Source: Medicago truncatula | Taxonomy: Eukaryota > Streptophyta > Magnoliopsida > Fabales > Fabaceae | Assembly: GCF_003473485.1 (NCBI RefSeq) | Contig: NC_053047.1 | Coordinates: forward strand, 31,544,972-31,608,971 | Direction: 5' to 3' | Length of the DNA stretch: 64,000 bases | Shown: one piece after another, positions 1 through 10,129 of the stretch | Position numbering within the stretch: position 1 is the first letter of the stretch | Layout of the letters: every line of letters starts with the position of its first letter | Program-made: the position numbers and the translations under genes | Notes under the pieces: generated by a model | Database searches by the model: none | What the model was told of the DNA's origin: nothing | What the model saw: only the letters and a program-made list of their open reading frames with translations

Positions 1-146
1 AAAATGAATGTCCTACAATCCTACGATAGAATATATACACAACGAAGCACAATAGAAAACAGAGACAGACGGGCACGCAATAGCACACATGCCCGTATTT
101 CCGCCAATATTGATAATAGTAAATAGATTTGGGAAGAACAACATAC

Positions 147-1130
147 CTTCTTGGCTCTACCTTGTCCAATAACAAACTTATCAAGACCTTTACAAATCTC
201 CTTTGGTGAAGGCAAATCCTTCCCCAAATTAGACCCTCCCCATGTATTCTTCTCACCATTACCACCACCACCCGGACCACCCTCCTGCGGCCCCCTAGCC
301 CTTATAACATTAAGCCCCGGCGCAAAAGGAGGACCTGGAGGAGTATGCACAGCCAAACCATTCCCATTACCACCACCTACCGGCAGTGGCCATGTCTCCG
401 GCGGCTCCCCATTATTACCACCACCAGCAGCATTTCCACTACCACCATTGTAATTTCTCAAAGTTTCCCACATTGACACTTCAAGCCAATTACTAGCACT
501 ACCATTTAGACCTAAATCCTCACTTCCATGATGACCACTCTTAATACTATTACTATCTTTCCCAATACCATTTTTAAACCTTCTAGATAATTGAGTTTTA
601 CTACTACCACCATTATTATTACTCACTCTACCAATTTCAACAAATGTACCTTGCAATGGTGATGTATTATACGGTCGAAAATGATATGCTGTTTTACAAT
701 TTGGACATAAATTCACTGCTTGATAACCCCCATCACCATTAGAACCTAAATTTTCGCCGTTGCCGCCACCGGAATCACCACCATTACTTTGCATATGACG
801 ATTGGAGAAAAACAAATTCATATCTTTGGAACACCTTGGACAATTAGCCTCAGCCCGGATTTTCCGGGTCGGGTTTTGCATATCACCATCCGACCCACCA
901 CGTCCCCACTTGTACCTTTCTTGAACTCCAACCACCGCCACCCGCCGGCATTGTTTACCACATCCGGCAACTATGATGTGATTCAGATGGGTTGAAATCG
1001 CCTGAACCCGGTTGAACCGGTTTAATAAACTGAACCCGGTTCGACGGTTACCTGAACCAAATTCCATGTGGGTCCCATGAAATGAAGTCATTTCCTTCAT
1101 TTTTTTGCATCTTGAGATGAATCGAGACAT
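147..1130 (-). CDS. CLPX: ClpX-like mitochondrial Clp protease ATPase subunit, first coding exon (partial)
   Basis: ClpX is the AAA+ unfoldase that feeds substrates to the ClpP protease in the mitochondrial matrix. 328 codons are visible, from ATG at 1130 to an AAG|GTATGT splice donor at 147/146; the AAA+ core lies beyond the left edge and bases 1-146 are intron. In order: an Arg/Lys-rich N-terminus expected of an organelle presequence; a split zinc finger, CPRC at residues 97-100 and CPNC at 142-145, with a Gly/Asn-rich insert between; a long low-complexity Gly/Asn/Pro linker (about 170-305); and the conserved entry to the AAA+ module, [15 protein letters not shown]. An in-frame ATG at 1286 would add 52 residues, but these derive from the repetitive leader, so 1130 is preferred. 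The family assignment is firm; mitochondrial targeting is inferred from family and composition. Confidence 0.9.
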
Positions 1131-1258
1131 GGGTAATGAAAATTTCGAAAATGTTATAAAAATTGTGTCTTTGGATTGAAAAAGCAACAAAACAGATTGA
1201 TCAAGTATGTTTTTCTTGATACGATGATGTTTTTCTTGGTACGATGATGGATTTTTAC

Positions 1259-1545
1259 TGTCTTTGTATGAATTTGAATGACCCAATTGAGAATTGAAGA
1301 AGTTTGTAAGAATTTGGATGACCCAATCGAGAATTGAAGAAGGAATGATGAAAAAGAAGTGAAATTTGGATCTATAAGTGTGGTTTTTATGGATGTTAAT
1401 GATGTTTTTTTTTGTACGATGATGTTTTTTTGTCTGTGGATGTTAATGATGTTTGGTATATGAATGAATGACCCAAATGAGAATTGAAGAATGAATGATG
1501 AAAAAGATATTGAATTTGGATCTATAAGCGTGATTTGTGAAATGG
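1259..1545. repeat. Internal direct repeats in the ClpX leader
   Basis: The block GAATGACCCAATTGAGAATT is followed by related copies near 1318 and 1467. The last two extend through an ATGATGAAAAAGA stretch and a TTTGGATCTATAAG stretch, so a unit of about 150 bp has been duplicated. It lies upstream of the coding start and was probably generated by local tandem duplication. Confidence 0.8.
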
Positions 1546-1581
1546 GTTTGCGGTAATCTATGATTAAGATTGTGTGTGAGG

Positions 1582-1582
1582 T

Positions 1583-1610
<28 letters not shown>
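1582..1610. repeat. (GA)n microsatellite
   Basis: An uninterrupted run of about 14 GA units within the presumed 5' leader of the ClpX-like gene (CT on the coding strand). Confidence 0.95.
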
Positions 1611-1616
<6 letters not shown>

Positions 1617-1720
1617 GCAAGAAGATAAAGTGGGAGAGTGTTTATCGGTGAAGAGATGGAGTTAGAAAGAAGACAAGCACAAATGTGAAGAGGAAAGAAG
1701 AACATACATTTGGCATGTGT

Positions 1721-2186
1721 GATGTATGTGTAACGTGAATGTGTAAATGTGTGTAGTGGGTGATGTAATGCGTTAGAATGTGATGCAGTTTGAGTACTGC
1801 TTAATAACGTGGTTTAATATTTGGTAAGTTATCCTTCAAAAACAATATATTTGGTAAGTTAGGGGTTGAATGTGAAACTGTTTTGTCTTTGGCAAAAAGA
1901 ATAATGTTTGGTCTACACCTTATTTTGTCTTGAGAGAAGGAAGAAGAAAAATATGGGAAATGTTATAGTAAGTGTTATCCATTTAAAATGAAAATTTTAT
2001 CTTAGAATTTGTGTATTTATGTGATAGATTGATAAAGAGATAAATATTACTATTATAAGCGAACATCAACATTTAATATTCATTCAATAAATGATGTATG
2101 TGATATATAATATTGATCGAAGGGTGTGGAAAAATAATTTTCATGAGGTGTGATGGGAAAAAGATATAGAGATAAAACATAAGATA
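1721..2186. other. AT-rich intergenic sequence, no gene seen
   Basis: No coding region, RNA gene or clear repeat boundary was recognised between the ClpX promoter and the fold-back element starting near 2187. Confidence 0.5.
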
Positions 2187-3403
2187 ATAGTCATTTTGTT
2201 CCTTGAATGGCAACGAGTAGTCATAATAGTCCATCAATGTATCGAATTTTTAAAATAGTCTCTGATTGTCCACTTCGCTAGTCAAAATAATCCATAACAT
2301 TAAAATATTTCGTTAATATTTTCATATTAGTCCTCGATTATTTATTGTCATATCGGTCTTTATAAATGCCTACTTGAGGCGCCTCCTTGCTTGGGAGGAG
2401 GAGGGTGTTACGGAGTGTTCTGTTTTGCTGCGTAATATTGTTTTGCAGGCTCATTATCATGACAAGTGGAGGTGGCTTCTTGATCCTATTAACGACTACT
2501 CTGTTAAGGGAACTTATCAGTATCTCACGACGGTAGAAGCGCCTTCTGTTAGGGGTGTGTTTGACTTTGTGTGGCATAAGCATGTCTCGTTGAAAGTATC
2601 ATCGTTTGCTTGGAGACTTTTTCGTGAACGGCTAGCGACAAAAGATAATTTAGCGAGGCGTCGAGTCCTTCACACGGATGATACTATGTGCATGGGTGAT
2701 TGTGGCGTGCTGGAGACCGCGGATCACCTTCTATTCAGTTGCGATACTTTTGGCAGCGTGTGGTCTTTCGTCCTACAGTGGTTAGGTTATCTTTCGTCGC
2801 TCCTGTTAGGAGTCGGGTTCATCTTCTTTAGTTTGGACAGTTGGTTGGGTTACCGCAGTTTACACATCCGTACATTCGGTTAATTTGGCTAGCTTGTGTT
2901 TGGGTAATTTGGAAGGAGAGGAATAATCATGTTTTCAACAATAAGGCTTCGCAAGTCCGCACCATCGCGGATGGAGTGAAGTTGCTATCTTTCTAGTGGT
3001 TAAAGGCAAATATGCATGTTTTTGTTTTTAGCTATCACGACGAGTGGTTGTACCCTTTGTCTTGTATGGGTTTTATGCTTTAATTTCCTTGTTATTATGC
3101 TTTTTCTTGCGGTGTTTGCTGTTAATACACCGGCGAATTGACCTTGTAATTTCTTTGGGTGATTATCTTTTGCACGCCTTATGTGAGATGAATCACTCGT
3201 GTTAATATAATTTCATTTTGGCCTGTTCAAAAAAAAATACCTACTTGATGTCATATCAATCCCTATATAAAAAGAGTTAATGTCAGCATTGAGAGATTAT
3301 TTTAGCGTCAAGAACTATTTTAATCATAACTATTTTGAAATTTCGATACATTGAGGACTATTATAATTACTCGTTACACATTCAAGGGTTAAAATGACTA
3401 TTA
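2187..3403. mobile_element. Fold-back (long-TIR) non-autonomous DNA element, split by a LINE
   Basis: The first ~75 bases (from AATAGTCATTTTGTTCCTTG) recur as an imperfect reverse complement in the last ~75 (to about 3403), including matching segments around CAATGTATCGAA and AATAGTC. Removing the LINE and one target copy leaves about 335 bp, a typical MITE size. Style and size suggest a Mutator-like MITE. The flanks (ATAAAACATAAGAT left, ATAAAATAAGAT right) are similar, but no exact 9-bp TSD can be assigned. Confidence 0.65.
2378..3237 (+). mobile_element. 5'-truncated LINE (L1-like) insertion with target-site duplication
   Basis: A non-LTR retrotransposon 3' end. An open frame from about 2378 to 2883 encodes the zinc-binding region found C-terminal to plant LINE reverse transcriptases (zf-RVT): FVWHKHVSLKVSSFAWRL, then a CGVLETADHLLFSC-type cysteine/histidine knuckle. 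Translation continues in another frame (IWKERNNHVFN) with a stop near 2994, so it is dead. The 3' UTR ends CATTTTGGCCTGTTC plus poly(A). A 14-bp direct repeat with one mismatch flanks it: AAATGCCTACTTGA (2364-2377) and AAATACCTACTTGA (3235-3248), the expected LINE target duplication. Confidence 0.88.
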
Positions 3404-3769
3404 CTCCGATAAAATAAGATGTTGAATAGATATATAAAATTTAAAGTTGTACAAAAATTATTGTTTTGTTTTCTCTATTAGCTCTCTAGTTCTTGGGAAA
3501 TTGTGTCCTTGTAAACTAGAGTTCAAAATCGAACTCAAATTCTCATAATAATTTGTAATTCGGTAAAAATTCACCAACCATTTAAATTTAATCATTTAAT
3601 TTAAAATAATAAAATAAGGTTTACAAATATCATCGTTGAACAAGTAAAATAAGGTTAGTTAATAATTGATGTTTTATTACTACTTTGTCTTTTCTATGTT
3701 TTGTTCGACCATAAATCCACTTTTGCGGATTGGACTTCGAATAATTACAACATGACTTTGTCGGATATA
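3404..3769. other. AT-rich intergenic sequence, no gene seen
   Basis: No supported gene. A stretch near 3480-3550 has a vague tRNA-derived-SINE look, but boxes A and B are not convincing. Confidence 0.4.
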
Positions 3770-3787
3770 GGCTCTGTTAGGTAAAAA

Positions 3788-3877
3788 TAGCGAATAACTG
3801 ATAGCTGATGACTGATAGCTTATAGCTGATGACTGATGACTGATAGCTGATAACTGATGACTGATAGCTGATAAGCT
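3788..3877. repeat. Tandem short repeat, TGACTGATAGCTGA family
   Basis: Several imperfect units of about 14 bp (ACTGATAGCTGATG and variants) lie in the left subterminal region of the hAT-like element. Subterminal arrays of this kind are typical transposase-binding regions in hAT elements; that role is inferred. Confidence 0.85.
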
Positions 3878-4137
3878 AATTGAAGTATTTGGTAAAATTA
3901 GCGGTTCTGCTAGCTGATAAATGTAAAATGACATAAAAGGATATTTTTAATTTATAATAAAACTTATATCAATTAATATTTAAGTATTTGAAATTTCTTA
4001 ATTTAGTCATTTAAATTTATTATTCTAATCAATATAATTTTTTTTAAATTTTTTTATTTTTTTTATATCATTCAGTTTGTATACTTTATGAATGAGTAAA
4101 GTATAAAATTTTATTTTATAGACAAAGTAAAAAATAA

Positions 4138-4289
4138 TCTATCAATAGGATTAAAAATGATAAAACAAAATAAGTTTTAAAAGAATAGCAACAAAAACAT
4201 AAAATACGTAATCTCTATCAATAGGATTAAAAATGATAAAAGAAATAAGTGTTAAAAGAATAGCACCAGAAACATAAAATACGTAAAAA
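4138..4289. repeat. 76-bp tandem duplication
   Basis: The block containing ATCAATAGGATTAAAAATGA occurs at 4141 and again at 4217, each followed by AAGAATAGCA and ACATAAAATACGTAA. Two units with a few differences, inside the hAT-like element. Confidence 0.9.
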
Positions 4290-4627
4290 AAAAAAAAGTT
4301 GACGGGAAAATACGTAATCTATATATATGTATACCTATAAAAATCATAGGTCATTTTTTTTAGGAAAATCATATGTCACTAGCGTTGTTGCACAGAAACT
4401 GTAACTATTAAAGAGAAGCATACGCCGTTTTGTTTTTAAGTATAATAGTAAATGATAAAGGGTAAATATGACTTTTAGTTAAAATAATAAGGGTAAAAAT
4501 GGAACAAAAGATAAAAAACTAAAAGCTATAAGCTCAGATGCTACTTGAAATAGCTTCTGAAAAATAGTTTATAAGCTCGTGAAATAAGCTATAAGCTCGT
4601 GGTAAGAGAGCATTATCAAACAGAGCT

Positions 4628-5879
4628 TTTTTTTATCAAACAAGCTTATAAACTATAAGCTCATTTAATGGACTTACCAAATATTTTTTGCGGTCATTTA
4701 AGTTAAATATCTAACTAAATGATCGTAGAAGGTATTTAACTTAAGATGCATGGACTGTTCGATATTAAATCAGCAGTCTATATCGTTTGTGTTGAGTGTT
4801 TGTTGTTATCCTTCATCTCTACACTTTCTCTTATATTTGTAGCCATTAGATAAACTTTTATGTTATCTATAAAAATAGCTTATTGGTGTTTGATTTAGCT
4901 ATGATTTTTTTTTTTTCTGTCAAAATTTAGCTATGGTTTTTAATAGGTAGTTTTTTAATAATAGTTTATGTTCTTTTTAATTAATAATACTATTTTTTGG
5001 TAGAATAATTAATAATAATAATTGTAACATCTAGGAAGATGTCTGGTACTAGGAACAAAGATAAATTTTTAAAATTATCTAAACTGATAAAGTTTGAATA
5101 CTTTTGGGTCCTTTAATATTACAATTATAGATATTTTAAAATGTACAACAAGAATTTACAATCTTGTATACGACTTTTACCGTGATCCGATAACGAAGAA
5201 CTCTACATTGAACTGTTGACGAGTAGTCCGAACATACTCTTTAACTTTTCAATGTCAAGCTTAACCTGATAACATCATCCAAACATAGTGAGTACAAAGA
5301 CTCGGTAACATAAAATATAAAATAAAATGCACCTTGATGTTCTCAGCCATGTCCGGTGTACTAAACATGGAAAAAAACTCTCTTGTCAATATTACTAATC
5401 AATAATCTCTTTTACCTATCTAACGGTTTACCAAATAAACAATGGTTTATATACATAAGAATTCATATGTTATTTACTTTAACTGGACACTCAGGATTTA
5501 CCTTCCTACTGGGTTTCCATTGTTTCCCAGGTTTGCCCTACAGTGTCATACTTTTAACTAAACTAACACTTAGGACTTTCCTTTCTACTGAATTTCCATC
5601 ATTACCCAGGTTTGCTCTGCAGTGCACTTTCTTTATCTCAGAGTACTTTGTTGACCAGTTAGCAAAATCAACTACTGATATCTTAATCATAATTATTATT
5701 ATCAACTTTTATCTTTATCTATTTAGGCATTCTACATAGATCAATAGTTAACCATGTATAACATGTTTATGTCAACAAAGGTGGGAAAAGCTGAGAGATC
5801 AATCAATACTGTAGAAAAGTGTAATATGATGTTAAGCCAGGAGCAATCAAATAATGCTGATTTGAGAGCAATTAAATAA
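4628..5879. other. Intergenic sequence with a 75-bp tandem repeat, no gene seen
   Basis: No recognisable gene. A short extra fragment of the preceding element's end (ATCAAACAAGCTTATAAACT) follows directly. The open frame at 5383-5739 has no family signature and is crossed by the tandem repeat at 5478-5627, so it is not called as a gene. Confidence 0.5.
5478..5627. repeat. Diverged ~75-bp tandem duplication
   Basis: Two units share TTTAACT, then ACTTTCC/ATTTACCTTCCTACTG, TTTCCAT, CCCAGGTTTGC and CAGTG, starting at 5478 and 5553. Confidence 0.8.
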
Positions 5880-6367
5880 GGTGGTTTAGAGTTTTATTGT
5901 CCCGTTATGGCGAGGAGAGAGGGCGGCTTAGAGAGGGTGGTAGGTTAGGGTCGGCGTGGTGGAAGGAAATTGTTAAAATTTGAGAGGGGATAGGTGTTGA
6001 AGGAGAAAGTTGGTTTGAAGCTAATATTATAAAACGTCTTGGTAACGATCTAAACACTTATTTTTGGTCCGATTGTTGGATGGGGAACGAGTCGTTGATC
6101 GAGAGATTTAGGAGACTTTTTGAGTTATCAGTTCATCAGGGTTTGACGGTGGGGGCTATGCACGCCTTAGGTTGGGGAGAGAATGGGGAGGCTTGGAGGT
6201 GGCGACGTCGTTTGTTTAGGGATAAGCTGAGGTTGCTTTTTCACTTCTTTTTAGTTTCGGACAGGTTGTTATTTTGTTGTAACTTTGTTTTGTTTCTTAA
6301 TGCACTCCTTGTGCTAGAGAGCAAAACTTTTTGTTAATAATATATATCTCATTTTGGCTTGTTAAAA
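5880..6367 (+). mobile_element. LINE (L1-like) remnant with internal deletion
   Basis: Translation shows the part of a plant LINE reverse transcriptase just upstream of the zf-RVT region (WWKEIV, then NTYFWSDCWMGNESL and GEAWRWRRRLF), with a stop in between. At the RRRLF point the sequence jumps to 3'-terminal LINE sequence and ends CATTTTGGCTTGTT plus poly(A), nearly the same end as the LINE at 2378-3237. The missing zf-RVT segment is almost exactly what that other fragment retains. No target duplication was identified. Confidence 0.75.
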
Positions 6368-6750
6368 AAAATATATATATATAGCATCCAGAGACATCAT
6401 ACATGTATAATATACCCTTTTTAATTCCTAGCAAACTCAGCTAACTATAATAAATGTAAAAATCATGAACTCTTTCCACTAAAATATTTAACTAACCACA
6501 AAACTTTTATCAACCATAAACAAGTTACAAACCTGTAACTATTGAAGCAGAACCATAAATTCCAAACGAGAATAATCAGTACTTACAAATTCAACTAATT
6601 ATTAGTACAAGAGATTCTTTCTTGTTAAAATATAACTCATATTGAAAACTTACAAAAATACATAAATTACTTTCAAAGTACAAAGTAATTTAAACTATAT
6701 GGAATTCTACTTCTATTTCTTGAATCCAACATTAATTACAATTCATTTTA
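6368..6750. other. Intergenic sequence, no gene seen
   Basis: AT-rich with no coding signal or clear element boundaries. Its last nine bases form the left target duplication of the following MITE. Confidence 0.5.
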
Positions 6751-7133
6751 GGATTAAATAGGTCTTTCGTCTTGTAAATATATGTCATTTGAATTTTCGT
6801 CCTTGATGTTATTAATCCTTCCAATCTGCCCCTGCAAATATTAATCATTTGACTTTTGGTCCTAATTACATCTGATTAGTAACTTCAAGGACGAAAATTC
6901 AAATGACCTATATTTGCAGGGATGAAAGACATATTTAAGCAAACCACCTCGCCCAATCATCACTTGCCACATGGGCACCAAATCGCTAATGGAAGTCCAC
7001 CTCAGCAAAAAATATAATTAGGACCAAAAGTCAAATGATTAATATTTGCAGGGGCAGATTGAAATGATTAATAACTACAGGGACGAAAATTCAAATGACC
7101 TATATTTGCAGGGACGAAAGACATATTTAAGCC
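6751..7133. mobile_element. Mutator-type MITE with 9-bp TSD
   Basis: A 383-bp element with long terminal inverted repeats: it starts GGATTAAATAGGTCTTTCGT and ends ACGAAAGACATATTTAAGCC. The inverted arms run about 100 bases each (CAAATATTAATCATTTGACT and its complement inside). It is flanked by exact 9-bp direct repeats TTCATTTTA (6742-6750 and 7134-7142), diagnostic of Mutator-like insertion. It has no coding capacity. The internal CAAATGACCTATATTTGCAG motif occurs twice. Confidence 0.93.
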
Positions 7134-7545
7134 TTCATTTTATTACCTTTACTAACATTACAAAAAAATACAGAATCAAGAGTTTTCATGGTACAATTAT
7201 CTAAATCAATAGTTTAAATACAGAATTAGAGTTTTCATGCCTACACCCTCAGATACCATATTGAAATTCCTCCACCAAATTCAACCTTATCCCTTCTTTT
7301 CTACACTTTCTATTGTATTTGTATCAATTAGATATACTTTATTGTTTCAATGAATGAGAATAAAAAGACAGCTCATTGTTAATTGATGTTTGATTTGGCT
7401 TTGGTTTTATTTATATTTTTGGTATCATTTTTAGCTATGGTTTTAAATAAGTAGTTTTTAATTAATAGTAATATAATATTTGTAGCCATGAGATATATTT
7501 CCTTGTATTTATGTATAAGAATAAGAATCGGTCGTTGATGGACAA
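7134..7545. other. Intergenic sequence, no gene seen
   Basis: AT-rich, no gene recognised. It contains the phrase TTGTATTTGTATCAATTAGA, resembling one near 4830, suggesting an old shared repeat. Confidence 0.4.
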
Positions 7546-8208
7546 TTTCAGCAAGTATACCAAATCGTTATCAAGTAATAAAATGATAAGTGAGTATCGT
7601 ATCTATAGGATCGTCGTTTCAATTAGGCAACTAGCCTTGTATTTTAAGTGATGAGTTCGTAGGGAGTTTACGCCCCTCCAGTTAAGATGATATGTGGTCT
7701 TAGGGTCGTCAATCATAAAGAGGTTACACACGCATTCACTAGTTTGTAGTCTAGGGTCGCACTCTCTCAGAGGTAATTGAAACAGAGAAGAGGAATTCCT
7801 AATTTGCCATCTAACGGCTGCATTTATCTATGAATCTTAGAAGTACGTTAACATACCATATCTTATCTTAGTAGTTCTAAAAACGGGCAGCCCTATGTCG
7901 TCTATCTTACCAAGGAGAAAAGAGTAAAATTACTATGCAACATTTGAAATAGGGTTTCGTCCGATTTCTAACTTCATACATCTTCTTAGGTATGTCAGCT
8001 TCCTATGTCTAATGAAACCATTAAGACCTTTGCATAATAAAATTAAACATGACAAATAAAATAACTAAATATAAGACTTAAGTAAAATAAATGCAAAAAA
8101 TAGAATAGAGGTTCATATTAGATCCCTACAAAATTGGGTTTGGCTACTCATCAAAACTAAAGACAAATTACTAAAGAAATAAAACATACCCTGGATATTA
8201 AGGTGGGG
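7546..8208. repeat. Interspersed repeat, inverted relative of 40.1-40.9 kb
   Basis: The sequence from AGCAAGTATACCAAAT through AAGTAATAAAAT, AAGTGAGTATCG and GTCGTTTC matches, on the opposite strand, the end of the repeat at 40130-40893 (AGCAAGTGTAC, AAGTAATAAAAT, AAGTTCGTATCC, GTTTCG after reverse complement). Both are non-coding. The family is probably retrotransposon-derived, but superfamily and outer limits are not resolved. Confidence 0.55.
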
Positions 8209-9899
8209 TGTAACGCCCTGGATTTCGGTCCAAGACTATTATTATTTTCTTTTTCTTTTTCCGAAAAATACTATTATTATTTTTTTATCATTAATAATAA
8301 ATTCTTAATAAAAAACCTATACAAAAGTTCTTAACATAAATATCCTTCAAATCACTTTTCAAATTAAAATTCGATCAAAAACCCAATTTGTGTCCCCCGC
8401 CGCTCTTCAAGCAAAACACCAAAGCATACACCATGTCTTCTTTGATACCTAAAATGTTACTGTAAGGGTCAATTTCTTTATCCAAATTGGTTCATACTCA
8501 AAGCACAAGAACAATGCCATAAATAGATACTACCAAAACTTCTCAATCAAAAAGAAATAAGAAAATATTTAAGTCTTTAAGGTAAAGTGCATACACATTT
8601 CTTTTATATATTGTTGGGTATAGGCTTCATTGTTGCTAAAACAAATACTCATGTATGTTGGATACGATGTTCTAGTATCTTGGCACGGTTCAGTGTGCCC
8701 TGTTTATGTGGCTTGATTTGCGCAATCCTTATCTTATTAAGGAAACCACACTATATTTCTTGTTCACCAAGCATCGCGTTTTTGTCCAAAATCAGCTGGA
8801 AGATTTGTTTCTAAAATATAAACAATGTTTTAGAATTCCTTGTTGGTGTGTTTGGTGGTTCCTAAAGATGTTCCTGCTTTTTATGAGTTACCATATTTGT
8901 GAAATATATTTTAAAAAGAGATTTTGGAAAATATATTTCTGAAGAATATTTGTTTCAATATATTTCTAAAAAGAATATTTGATTCAAATATATGTGTATC
9001 CAGAAGAAAGATATTTTTCCAATGGATATTTTATTTGTAAAATATATTTTCAAAAGAGATTTTGGAAAATATATTTTCTAAAGAATATTTGTTTAAATAT
9101 ATTTCTGAAAAGAATATTTGATACAAATATATGTTTAGCCTATGACGAAAAAGCCCATACTTTGAATGGCTATATAAGGAAGACTTGTACCCTAGTTTTA
9201 TTCACCAATTCAAGAATATTGAATTGAGGCTTTAGGGTTTCGACTTATGCTTTATTGTGAGCCTCTCTTTGTATCACCTTGATGCATCGAGTTGGACTTT
9301 TAGTTGAGTTCTATTGTATCAAAACCATAGATTGTTAAAAGAATAGTTTTTAGGGTTTTGAGTCGTCTTCCATGTATGTTCTTCTCTTGTATCGTTTGTG
9401 ATGCAAGTCTAGAACTGTTTATTGAGTTGTAAACTCATGTTCACTACTCCGAAGCTGGAGCTAGGTAGATTTTGTACTACACCGAAGTTGTGAAACAAGG
9501 TGCTAGTTGTTTGTTTCAAGGTAACTTTAATTTTTGTGTTTGTGTTTAGGTCTGATAGGTCACAGGGGCTGTGACTGACCATAAGATAGTGAGATGAGAT
9601 CTCATATCTAGGAGTTCTTAGGTTGAAGTCTAGACGGGTAGGTCCTAGGTCATAAAGTGTAAACGAGGAGTTTGCTGAGAGTTTTAGAATAAGGGCTACA
9701 CTAGTGGATTTCCTTCCTGGCTTGGTAGCCTCCAGACTAGGTGACGTTGCACCGAACTGGGTTAACAAACTCACTGTGTTCTTTACTTTCTTGTCATTTA
9801 TTTTCTTGTTTTTATTTCTGTTTATCGCGTGATGTTGGAACATTGAACGTAACATCGCAAACGTTAAAACATCATACATAACATATTAAAACAAGTGCG
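8209..9899 (+). repeat. LTR-like retrotransposon remnants
   Basis: TGTAACGCCCTGG at 8209 resembles the start of an LTR of the type seen intact at 10135-12340. From 8612 (TGTTGGGTATAGG) the sequence has LTR-like layout: an AT-rich upstream zone with a 138-bp tandem duplication, a TATA-like GGCTATATAAGGA at about 9168, then a leader-like stretch with CCCTAG and TTTAGGGTTT. No gag or pol frame is present. No exact TSD was found, so boundaries are provisional. The 156-codon minus-strand frame at 9409-9879 has no recognisable family and looks fortuitous. Confidence 0.4.
8898..9135. repeat. 138-bp tandem duplication, AT-rich
   Basis: AAATATATTTTAAAAAGAGA-TTTTGGAAAATATA followed by AAGAATATTTG and CAAATATATG occurs from about 8898 and again, slightly diverged, from about 9036. 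Confidence 0.9.
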
Positions 9900-10129
9900 C
9901 TCGAATTTCATATATATAACAGTTTAATCACTTATCAACACACATATGTACAACAGACCCAATGCAATGCAATGATGTATAAAACACATGCTCTTAAATA
10001 CTACATGATCCGGATATACCCCACCATACCCCGCCACACAGGCATCCACACAGAATATAGTTATAAATCGCCACACATGCATCCACACAGAATATAATTA
10101 TAACCAGCCACACAGACACCACACAGATG

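Larger units (their letters stand above)
1131..1720 (-). promoter_or_regulatory. 5' leader and proximal promoter of the ClpX-like gene
   Basis: Sequence upstream of the ClpX-like start codon. In the gene's orientation it contains a (CT)n tract (plus-strand GA run at 1582-1610), a frequent feature of plant 5' leaders, and several diverged copies of a block beginning GAATGACCCAA on the plus strand (near 1278, 1318 and 1467). Transcription start and promoter boundaries cannot be fixed from sequence alone. Confidence 0.5.
3770..4627. mobile_element. hAT-like fold-back element, copy 1
   Basis: The left end GGCTCTGTTAGGTAAAAATA is mirrored by the right end, which reads TATCAAACAGAGC on the plus strand. 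Subterminal regions on both sides are rich in AGCTATAAGC/AGCTGATA motifs. There is no transposase. A related copy occupies 41935-44868, with the shared internal phrase AAATGACATAAAAGGA. The ends resemble short-TIR hAT-type MITEs, but no clear 8-bp TSD was found, so the superfamily is an inference. Confidence 0.65.

Noticed and set aside
1154..1705. 183-codon minus-strand open frame upstream of ClpX
   Set aside because: Built from repeated leader blocks and the CT microsatellite (Ser-Leu repeats); no domain, and overlaps the presumed 5' leader of the ClpX gene.
3788..3877. CRISPR-like short repeat array
   Set aside because: Units are contiguous without unique spacers, in a plant transposable element.
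5383..5739. 118-codon open frame
   Set aside because: Crossed by a DNA tandem repeat, hydrophobic by composition only, no family signature or splice context.
8587..9227. Three overlapping open frames of 75-82 codons
   Set aside because: They fall in AT-rich LTR-like sequence with a tandem duplication; composition (Lys/Phe/Ile) follows the DNA.
9409..9879. 156-codon minus-strand open frame
   Set aside because: No recognisable domain; lies antisense within an LTR-like leader region.
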